From NCBI GenBank assembly GCA_907165275.2, contig OU015658.1, positions 2,740,501-2,804,500 on the forward strand: DNA of 64,000 bases, read 5' to 3'. Positions 55,602 through 64,000 of the stretch are shown piece by piece (within the stretch, counting starts at the first letter, position 1; each line of letters opens with the position of its first letter). Made by a program: the position numbers and the translations under genes. The notes beneath the pieces were generated by a model. It saw nothing but the letters and a program-made list of their open reading frames with translations. It made no database searches and was not told the origin of the DNA. Source of the DNA: Zygaena filipendulae. Its lineage: Eukaryota; Arthropoda; Insecta; Lepidoptera; Zygaenidae.

Positions 55602-57071
55602 GTGTGCCATAGTCGGTGACAACAAAGAACCCATTATTGGTAATCATGGTATACGCGTCGTATTTTCAGCGTTCAGAATTTATATTTTTTTGTTTTGTTA
55701 GTTTGGCAGACAAATACCCACTTACCTGAAAACTGCATCAAAATCGGTTCAGCCAAACGTGAGATAATAACCGACATACAAACATATTTACAGGTAAAAC
55801 TGAGAAGCTCCTTTTTTTTGAACGGTTAAATATTCGATACTGGTGTCTGGTGGTATACCTGTAAACAACTAATCAAAACTTCGGATGTACTTAATCACAA
55901 AAGCACACATTGTACAACATTAAATCGGAAAGTGTGATAAATAACTATAGTTAGCGTTACATTACTAATAATAATTCTCTGGCAACGTGTCTGTGCGAAT
56001 AAACGATTAATGTCCCTAATGAATGCGGAATAGCTTTCACAATTCCCATTTAATCCCCACACAATGATCTCTTTGATACATAGTGGGTAACCTACGTAGG
56101 TTGTTTGTAGTTTGTGCCATTCCACGACAGGCGCTAGGTGCGGTAACACGGTCGATTCTACTAACAAAATGACTGCAGTTGTAATTAAAACGAAATGGTC
56201 CCATACAAATGCGGCTTTGAAAATGTGATATCGGTGTTTACTTTTTGGCGAGAGTAATTAATCCATAATATACATACGCTTTCTCGTTTTAACTAGTAAA
56301 CCGATCATTATAAAATTTTACATAATAAATAATATGCGTACAGAAAAGGACATGCGGTTACATTTTGTCCTAAGATTCTCGTGAGAACGAGTTATCGTAT
56401 AAAATATAGGATGTAGTCAATGATGTTTTAAGTAGAATGTCTTTGGATGTAGTGAACAAAAATACACAAAGATAATCGTGAAGCTATTGTCTTCCAGTTG
56501 ACTTTGGGGTGTGTATAGAGAATAGAAGTCCCGATCGGACGTTTCAAGTGCATCATTGAAAACTAACTTGACCAAAAACATTATTTGCCTGTAACTCAAT
56601 ACCAACGTTAGATGGCAACACAATGGTAACTCAATAAACTCAACTTAATCAAACTCAACTCAATGTTTTCAACCCCGCTCAACACTCTAGCAGCTCTAGT
56701 ACTCAGAGGGAAAACAAAATTTGTGGCGTGTTAACGTAATGCGACTACCATAGAGCATAATGAATCCGGAGTATCGTTTTGCCTGACGGACGTTCGCATT
56801 TTATGCACTCAGCCAGTTTCAAGGGATCTATTAGCATCTTCGTACCGTTTAAAATTGCAAACCATGGTACTACAGTTTGCAAAATCAAAAGTAAATGATG
56901 GGACCGCCATCTTCCCACCAAAAACAAAAATATTAGAATACGATTGACCTAAAACTCCAAGTGTCTTTCTGATATGTTTTTTCGTCTATAATGCAATTCG
57001 ACCAGTACCTGAGCCCATACAGATGCCTTGTATAAAATTTATCTACACTCGTTATTTAATAGGTACAATTA
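55602..57071. other. no gene seen
   Basis: Short frames only (at most 90 codons), none with a recognisable domain. A weak Helitron-like trace lies near 56330-56390. Confidence 0.4.
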
Positions 57072-57088
57072 TACGTACGTACGTACGT
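57072..57088. repeat. (ACGT)n
   Basis: Four consecutive ACGT units. Confidence 0.85.
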
Positions 57089-57727
57089 TAAAACATAATC
57101 TCTGTCATAACTCTCCATAGAAAAAAAAACTAGTTTCCTAGATAAAATTAGTTCCATAATGACGGTTTAAACTTCCCACAGCGCGCGTGTTCCTCACTCA
57201 GTTAGTCTGTTCATAATCGAAAACAATTTATTAACCTATGACTGGGTCGCGTATCCAGAACCCAGAGCTACCCGCGGCTCCGAACACATGGCGACCTCGC
57301 TGACCCGCCACGTCGTAAAGTGTTAAATACGACACATCCGCCGTTTCACACACCCATAATAGTTGTTTAGTTGCATTTGAATCATAATGTACCCGGTGTA
57401 TTTTGTTTAATATATATATGTATTATATATGTATATTCCTTTTTTTAATCTTCTTTAGGCAGTAGAGTTTATAGAGCGCTAGTTTCATTCAAAATTCCGT
57501 TCAAAATTTATACGTGACGTGCAAGAAGTTTTTTTATAAAAACCAAATTTTATGAACACCACACTCATATATTCAGAGCGACGAAGGAGCGTTGAGAGTA
57601 AAATTTCAAGATTAATTTGTAGTGTGACCATTTTGAACGAAACGATTCTGACGCAAAGAGGTTCCACTTGTGTCACGTGTGCAGAGTTGCCAGTGCGTTT
57701 CTTCTTTTTTTTTTTTAAATAGCAGTT

Positions 57728-57945
57728 GTGTTCTCAAGTGCGCCGCAGCGCGTCCCGCCGCGCCCGGCCGGTGGCCTCGCGGTGGCTTACCCGCGACTCG
57801 CGCGTCGTGTTTTTGTCGCGCATCTCGGACATAATGTCGCGCGCGGCTGCTTCTTTGCCGCGCGTTTATGACCCGGTTGGGCCGGGTGGCGGGTGTGCGC
57901 ATAGCCTTATAAAGACAACGAGTTTTTGTCAGCAATCGCCAATTA
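57728..57945 (+). promoter_or_regulatory. CpG-rich island with TATA and initiator-like words
   Basis: About 170 bp (57735-57905) is strikingly rich in G, C and CpG, unlike its surroundings. It is followed by 'cttataaagac' (TATAAA near 57908) and, about 27 bp later, 'gtcagcaat', close to the arthropod initiator TCAGT. A promoter or first exon is possible. The long open frames on both strands here (88 and 116 codons) are expected from lack of AT-rich stop codons and carry no domain, so I do not call them. Confidence 0.25.
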
Positions 57946-58562
57946 AGTGTTGGCTTACACAAAATTCATTGGATGGTCCTTTAGCTATTTAATTTCTTTT
58001 AGTTCTACGCTCAATGTGAGAAAAATTGCCAGACTGAATGAAATGTTAATGTGATATTTTTGTTTATTAAATTGATATTTGAAACAGTGAGATATCGATA
58101 TGGAAACTCAAATGCTTTAGCTTAAAGATAAAAAACAGTCCAATATATAGATAGGTAATACGATATTAATTCAAAGTTATATCTACAATCCAACATATCA
58201 ACTCTCAACGAAGAAACGTAAGTTCGCAGGTCATTGAACATTTTAAAGATGGCGCCTTAAATCACATGACTACAAATTAATCTTGTAGGTAGGCAAGTAT
58301 CAGATTTCTATGAATCTTATGTACGTTTTTGAGGTTTTGTGGACACTTGAAAATTTTGTGTGGAAATCATGGTAAGTATTGTTTTTACTGTGCATATTTT
58401 TTACGGACTTTGGCTAAAAGTTGCAATATCAATAGTCGTCTATCATTATAGTTTAGTTGAAAATGTGTTAACTTATAATATAGATGAAAGTAAAAGGGAT
58501 TTAAATTAAAAAACAAAAACTGTATTTCAAAACAATGTAGCCTTAATTTTAGGTTATAATAG
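57946..58562. other. no gene seen
   Basis: AT-rich sequence downstream of the CpG-rich island; short frames only. Confidence 0.4.
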
Positions 58563-58790
58563 CTGACCCGCGCGGCTTTACCCGCGATAATTTCCCAGTT
58601 CCCATGGAAATGTTTCATACAAACTTTGCCCCCCTTTTTCATCCCCTTTGGTGTAGAATTTCGGAGCCCTTTCTTATCAGATGCCGCGTTCTACATTGAA
58701 CACATCCTCCAAGTTTCAGGTCTCTACGATCAGCGGTTTAGCCTGTGCGTTGATTCGTCTGCAGTCAGCACATAGGATTTTATGCCTATG
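58563..58790 (-). mobile_element. Helitron-like element, J-like subtype
   Basis: 'agctgacccgcgcggctttacccgcgataatttcccag', 'aactttgcccccctttttcatcccctttgg' and 'cttatcagatgccg' are, reversed, the words of 41800-41999. Confidence 0.55.
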
Positions 58791-59144
58791 TAGGTATAGA
58801 TTAACGTTCATAAGTTCAAAAACTACTAAACCCCAAATTCACTACGGCCCATACGATAACCATTGTTAAAAAAAGTCCAAAAAAATTCACTAAAAAAATC
58901 TCAAATTACCACCTAATTTCGTATTGTGCCAAAACTTACATAGTTTGTGATGATATAGACAACGTGAATTTTTCTAGAAAAGCCCCCCCCCCTGTTTTGG
59001 GAAAGGAAACACAGACCGTTTTGGTTATTATAACACGGGTAATCGGTTTTTTTATTCCGTACAAGCTTGAGGTTTCGTCCGCATCAAATTTCCGAACTCC
59101 CGCGGAATCTTCTTATATAGGATGAAACCTTATAAATCTCCTAT

Positions 59145-59600
59145 AGCCAACAGCTGATTCCCTATGGTTTCGCCCGTTTTCATGGTGGTAGGGCACTTTC
59201 TAGTGCCCGGCTGGCTAGCTACCACCTTTAAGTTGTAAATCTGTCGCCAGGCACCCAACGGTGTGTTCCGGCAGCCCCACTTGAAAGCCAGTTCCCATCC
59301 CCATTCCAGGTCGGCAACGCACCTGCATGCCTTCTGGTGTTGCAGATGTCGATGGGCAGCGGTAATCACTCACCATCAGGTGTACACTTGCCCGTTTGCC
59401 CCCTATGACAAAAAAAACTGCATGAATTTCGATATTCCCGCGTGAATTCAAAGATAAGAAATATTATATGTTATTCAGGGATATGTATACTGTATAGCTG
59501 TTATCAGTGAAATCATTCTTAGAATCGGGTCGGTTTATCCATTACAAACAAACAAACATGCACTCATTAAATATTTTCTCTTTATAATATTAGGTAGGTA
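59145..59600 (-). mobile_element. Helitron-like copy split by a SINE
   Basis: 'agctgattccctatggtttcgcccg' at 59149-59173 is the start of a reverse Helitron-like copy. Its continuation, 'atttcgatattcccgcgtgaattcaaagataag', resumes at about 59427 after the inserted element. A separate fragment precedes it at 59070-59120. Confidence 0.6.
59178..59417 (+). mobile_element. SINE-like retroposon with poly(A), nested
   Basis: It starts 'catggtggtagggcactttctagtgcccgg', also seen at 18387, and contains 'tcggcaacgcacctgcatgcc', 'ctggtgttgcagatgtcgatggg', 'ggtaatcactcaccatcagg' and 'cccgtttgccccctatgac', ending AAAAAAAA. I recall these as words of a very common lepidopteran non-LTR/SINE 3' region. Insertion into the Helitron-like copy gives the relative age: the Helitron-like copy is older. 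Confidence 0.7.
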
Positions 59601-59932
59601 GTTGAGCTATCTTAACGTCTAGCTTATGATTTCTTCCCATGGGTATGAACGGGTGCGCCTAGATTGCCACATAGCACTTTAGCCAACTGTATACTTTGTA
59701 GTTAAAATCAAGCATTTTAACGATTTATTAACAGCACAACTACTAAATAACAATCGTATAATCGTTAACCCACTCGTTATCGTTAACTTTGACACTTAAT
59801 GCGAAACTATGCTAAGTAGACAAACTACTGCGTGGTGACTTACGGTACGACTCTACCGACAGTTTCCTATACTTACGTATATATCATTCTATCTGTTCAA
59901 TATTAATTTACCCCAGTATTTTTTTATGCTGA

Positions 59933-60225
59933 ACCCCGCAGTTTCACCCGCGTTAATTTCGGAGATCTCGCCAGAATTCTGGAATAAATGTACCCTGTAT
60001 TCTTTTCTGTACCTCTGACAACTGCATAAGTATGTAAAATTTCATGAGCTTTCACCGCCGTTAATTTCGGAGTTCTGACCGGAATTCCGGGATAAAAAAT
60101 ACCCTATGTCCTTTTCTGTACCTCTGACAACATGCATACAAAATTTCATGACAATCGATTGAGCCGTTTAGGCGTGAAAGCGTAACAGACAGACAGACAG
60201 AGTTAATTTTGCATTTATAATATTA
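59933..60225 (-). mobile_element. Helitron-like element, two blocks
   Basis: 'ctgaaccccgcagtttcacccgcgttaatttcggagatctcg', 'ctctgacaactgcataagtatgtaaaatttcatgag', then the second block 'gttaatttcggagttctgacc' and 'caatcgattgagccgtttaggcgtgaaagcgtaacag'. Confidence 0.6.
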
Positions 60226-60235
60226 TAGTAGGAAA

Positions 60236-60835
60236 AGTAGGAAATAGTAGGAATAGGTAGGGGATTATGAATATAATATTTGTTGCTGACAAAACCTCTT
60301 CTCTAACTGACCATTTTTCATTACATTATTTTATAGTGTTTTTTAAAAAATATCAACTTTTTTGTGTCTGTTTTTGTTTCTAGTTGTTGTCGTTATAAAG
60401 GAATTTTTACATAAGTACAAAAAATTATGCTTTGTTATTTTCATCCAAGATTTCATTCAAGAAGAAGAGCGTTATTTTTGCACTTTGTAAAGTCTTTTTT
60501 CACCAAAATTCTTTCCCAATTTTAATCAATAACATTTGGATTGATTTAGGATCGTCATAGCTTTTAACATGCTGTTTTTTCGAGATAGCGTGTTAAGAAT
60601 GCTGATAAGTGCCATTAGTGATGCAAAAATCTGTAAGGATATCAATATTATACCATCGATGCCTCGATAACATCGACATTTCTGATGACTTCATAAGATT
60701 AAGTTTAGTTTTAGTTTTTCATCATGAGATGACCATACGTACATTATTAATGTTGATACATACAATACAATCATTACATAAAAAGTGAACATAGAGTTCT
60801 ATTATATTTATAAAACAACTGATTGCCAACGTAGG
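60236..60835. other. no gene seen
   Basis: AT-rich sequence; the frame at 61073-60849 belongs to the neighbouring MITE and is not coding. Confidence 0.4.
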
Positions 60836-61096
60836 AGAACCTGAGCCCTTATTCACTATGACCAACATCATTCTTTCCTTGCTCATAACGCCCCGAAACA
60901 TTACGTCTCGAAAAAATTATACCAAACGCTCCAGATGCTAAAATATTAGAAATTAATATTATGTTTGCCATAAGAAGCGTTGAAAATGCATTTTTTTGAA
61001 GTGAAACTTCATTAGGCACGAGGGAAAAACCATATTTGTCGCGCGTTATCTTAACGCGCCGTGTTATGATCATAGTGAATAAGGGCCCTGAACCCT
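60836..61096. mobile_element. MITE family K, full copy
   Basis: About 260 bp. Left end 'gaacctgagcccttattcactatgac' pairs with right end 'catagtgaataagggccctgaaccc'. The interior contains 'cataagaagcgttgaaaatgc', 'gaagtgaaacttcattaggc' and 'gcgcgttatcttaacgcgc' (a small palindrome). A truncated relative is at 39178-39293. Confidence 0.75.
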
Positions 61097-61280
61097 TTTA
61101 GTTGCTAGAATTATCGATAGATACCTACTCCTAGCCGTTTCCTGTTATTTCAGTCACGTTATTTTGCATGGAAGTTCCCGCGGGAACTCCATGAAATCTT
61201 TTCTTAGCTGAGTTCTACCCTTCATAAACTGTTCTGTTTCTAGATTTTAGGTTCATAGGTCAAGTAGCTTTCGAGATTTC

Positions 61281-61320
61281 TTCTTCTTTATTTATTTATT
61301 TATTTATACATATATTGCAC
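61281..61320 (-). repeat. (TTTA)n, probable LINE tail
   Basis: Five TTTA units followed by 'tacatatattgcac', as at other LINE ends here. Confidence 0.55.
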
Positions 61321-61384
61321 ATCTGTTAAGTAAAAATTTCGTGTTCAATCAGTGAGTAAGTGACATTTCACTTTTGTATTACAC

Positions 61385-61690
61385 TAGCTGTGCCCCGCGG
61401 TTTCACCCACGTGGGTTTTGATTTTCCCACAGGAAGTCCAAAGAAGCCTATCCACTCCTTATAACATCCGCTATTTAATCTCCGAAACAGTTACTTATAC
61501 CGATTTTGACGGGCAAAAACGATCCAACCATTTCGGAGATTCACCCGTGTGAGTTTCGGGATTCCCGCAGGAACTCCAAAATTCTTTCATATTCTTCTTC
61601 TCCTTACAATAACAAACAACAAAAAAGGAACTATTGGTCCAGCTGTTCACGCGTGATGCCATGACCAAGGGAAATAGGGATTCATCTTAT
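61385..61690 (-). mobile_element. Helitron-like element, 3' end intact
   Basis: CTAG at 61385, 'ctgtgccccgcggtttcacccacg', two blocks of 'attcccgcaggaactcc', and 'ttcacgcgtgatgccatgaccaagggaaataggg' as in 2188-2455. It is the better preserved of the two copies of this subtype. Confidence 0.6.
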
Positions 61691-62251
61691 ATCAAATCTA
61701 TATTATAATCTATTCCTATCACATAAATCTTATCCAATAAATCATATACAAAACAACATATACAAAACTTGAAAGTCTGTAAAGATATTTGGATTTTTAA
61801 TAGAACAGTTAAAAGTCGTTAATCATAGAAAATTCAAATCGATAGCCATAAAATTGTAGTAAATAAGTAAAAAATGTTGTTATTATCAAAGAGATACATA
61901 TATTATGATACAAAATTCACATGTTAAATCAACTTTTATACTCGTTTATTGCCATTTCAAATATTTTAATTAAACTAAATGGACTCGCATGTTGCACACG
62001 AGAACGAGTTGTACCTACCTATATGTGGACTTGTTTAATATAAAACCAAACAGATTTTTAATTAAATTGTTGGTATTTAAAACACAAAACAATAGCTCTA
62101 AGAGATTTAAGCCTATTTATTAAACATCGATTTATTAAAATTTCAACATACCTAAATAAAAATAAAAACCATTTTCAGCTCTATTTTAAGTAAAATTTTA
62201 TCAGGGTTAGGTAATTTACAGATTTATGTTTAACGGTCAATAATTTTAACT
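61691..62251. other. no gene seen
   Basis: AT-rich DNA without recognisable features. Confidence 0.4.
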
Positions 62252-62606
62252 TATACAACGTGTTAACGAATTAACTGAAAACCTGATACACACCGTTTAA
62301 AAAAATAAACAATAATATGGTTAAAATATATTTTATGTCGAAAAAATTTATGCTTTAAAAGTTATTAAACAATAGTTTGGAGGTGACCTATCTACGAAAT
62401 TCCAAGCGCTATGCCCGCGCCTACCGGTTCGATTTTTTTTTGCTGCGGGCGGCGTACACGTACGTATTGTATTATAAATAATTTAGACATGGGCTGGTAA
62501 AAATGAAAAAATATAACCTATATTTAAACATAGTGCGATCGATTCGCTTGTCGATTCCGAGCAAACTACTTTCTAGTTTTCAGTTAATTCATTAACACGT
62601 TGTATA
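62252..62606 (+). mobile_element. MITE family B, copy 3 (best preserved)
   Basis: 355 bp with ends TATACAACGTGTTAACGAAT and, reversed, TATACAACGTGTTAATGAAT, continuing 'taactgaaaac' on both sides. The interior has 'ggaggtgacctatctacgaaattcc', 'gctgcgggcggcgtacacg' and 'gcgatcgattcgcttgtcgattcc'. The same orientation as copy 2. Confidence 0.8.
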
Positions 62607-63293
62607 TAGGTAGGTATCTAGTTTAATACAAAACTAATACTACTGAAACACGTTTTAAATTCAGTCCCTGGCTTACAACGACGACCTTCTACGGCCGTTG
62701 ATCTTAAAATATTACATCACCAAGTGGGAATTTTAGTGCTTTTTTGTGGGAACGTTGACACTTTTTTTAAATGTTTTAAATATTGCTTTATGCAGTAATA
62801 AATTACATCTTTTAGATAGTTTAAAATAACTACAAAACTATGTTAATTATACTCGTAACTATATTTGTAAAAGTTGCTTTTAGCATCCGAGTGTCTTTTT
62901 TTTCTTTTTCTTATTCAGAAAAATTAGTAGGTACATTAGTGCTAATACTAAGCACCTGGTAGATATACCTAATATAAAAGCGATAGCAACGTGGTTTTTA
63001 TTTAAAACAAAAAATATTAAATAGATTTTAGTGGGTACCTACCTACATACTGAATTGTAGAATTTTTTAGATTTAATTAAGAGAATGGCATTCTTAATCG
63101 TTCTCAATGAAGTGGTCTGAAAATGTTTGCACTGCTTATGCAATATAATACGAGTACTAGCTCTTTCCGGGTTCTTCTGCTTCAATGTTGAAATTTCCTC
63201 GCTAACATTTTGTATCGGCATAAAAAGATCTCACGCGATCTAAAGTAGGCACTCGTCACTTTATATCTACAAAATATCTCTTTGTAATATTAG
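62607..63293. other. no gene seen
   Basis: AT-rich sequence with short frames only. Confidence 0.4.
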
Positions 63294-63450
63294 TAGCTAT
63301 TCCCCGCGGTCATACCCGCGTTCATTTAGAGATTCCCGCGGGAATTCCGAGAAAGTAACGTATATCCTTATCTGTACCCCTGACAACTTTTATTCAAAAT
63401 TTCACGATGATAGATTGAGTAGTTAAGCCGTGAAAACGTAACAAAGTAAC
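63294..63450 (-). mobile_element. Helitron-like fragment
   Basis: 'tagctattccccgcggtcatacccgcgttcatttagagattcccgcgggaattccg', 'cccctgacaacttttattcaaaatttcacgatgatag'. The CTAG end has become GTAG. Confidence 0.6.
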
Positions 63451-64000
63451 AAACAAACGAAAGAATGCGTCATAGAAAGCGGAGATCTTCGTTTTCTCTT
63501 CTTAAAGTCAAACGTAGGCTTATATAGGTAGATCAATGTGGTGAAATAGTTATACAGTGTGTAATTGCTTCGCTGTTGTTATTTGCTTTTTTTATTTTTT
63601 TTTACTTTATTACATGGCTGTGGAAGCTAGTTCTTCAGCCGGATACATAGTATAATCAATATCTTTACAGAAAACAATTACCTACCTAACTAACAACTAC
63701 CTTCCTAACTAATAACTACCTAAAACAAGGTATCTAGCAGTGGCGAAGGGTGAAATATTGAGAGAGGCAACCCGGAAATCTATTTGGTACCTACTATAAA
63801 TACGTAATTTCAACTTATTAAACTATCTACTTACCGCAAATAGGTACCTAATTTCAACGTACGTCTGCGTAACTGCTTTCACTATCACTACACACAACAA
63901 AAAAAAAGTCCAACTTTAATACTAATCACTATTTAATACCAAGAAATAAATTCTAATAAGTACGTGACACTAACTAACAAATTCAAATTTTCAATTTTTT
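63451..64000. other. no gene seen
   Basis: AT-rich sequence with 'ctacctaactaa' type low-complexity words near 63680-63720. Confidence 0.4.

Noticed and set aside
57612..57962. 116-codon minus and 88-codon plus frames in the CpG-rich island
   Set aside because: Both strands are open because the GC-rich DNA lacks stop codons; the Arg/Ala-rich translations show no domain.

Overview
The window reads as a gene-poor, AT-rich stretch of an insect nuclear genome, almost certainly a moth or butterfly (Lepidoptera). I infer this from the repeats: short Helitron-like elements with a CCGCGG hairpin and a CTAG end, a tRNA-derived SINE with the body typical of Lepidoptera, and non-LTR retrotransposon tails ending in (AAAT)n or (AATA)n. 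The tRNA-Val gene is eukaryotic (Pol III boxes, T-run terminator, no encoded CCA). The species cannot be told from the sequence.

Only two long open reading frames look real. One, 9020-6864 on the minus strand, encodes an intact 718-residue, intronless, cysteine-rich protein of no family I recognise. It carries four copies of the spacing C-x-H-x-P-x-C-x5-C in its C-terminal third. The other, 47213-48238 on the plus strand, is an intact Tc1-type DD34E transposase of 341 residues inside a 1.6 kb element with about 28 bp terminal inverted repeats, so possibly an autonomous element. One tRNA-Val(CAC) gene lies at 22288-22359 (minus). A perfect four-unit heat-shock element followed by a TATA box lies near the left end (434-505), with no recognisable coding gene next to it.

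The rest is mainly transposon debris. Layout: 1-2 kb unique AT-rich DNA with the HSE/TATA site; 2-4 kb LINE tail, Helitron-like copies and a palindromic MITE; 4-9 kb unique DNA and the Cys-rich gene; 9-17.7 kb mixed repeats and two candidate GC-richer stretches; 17.7-22.4 kb a dense nest of Helitron-like copies, SINE pieces, three copies of a 235 bp MITE, a 569 bp near-perfect hairpin and the tRNA; 22.4-33 kb microsatellites and more MITEs and Helitron-like fragments; 33-46 kb foldback MITEs, a tRNA SINE and LINE tails; 46-49 kb the Tc1 element; 49-53 kb foldback repeats and the fourth MITE copy; 53-64 kb foldback elements, a GC-rich island near 57.8 kb, a SINE nested in a Helitron-like copy, and further MITE copies.

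There is no operon or defence-type gene system here. The most worthwhile signals are the Cys-rich gene, the orphan heat-shock promoter-like site, the long hairpin (a possible double-stranded RNA source), and several MITE families that can be defined from within the window by their inverted repeats and, for one of them, 4 bp target duplications. All family names for repeats come from sequence pattern and memory of lepidopteran repeats; no database search was possible.
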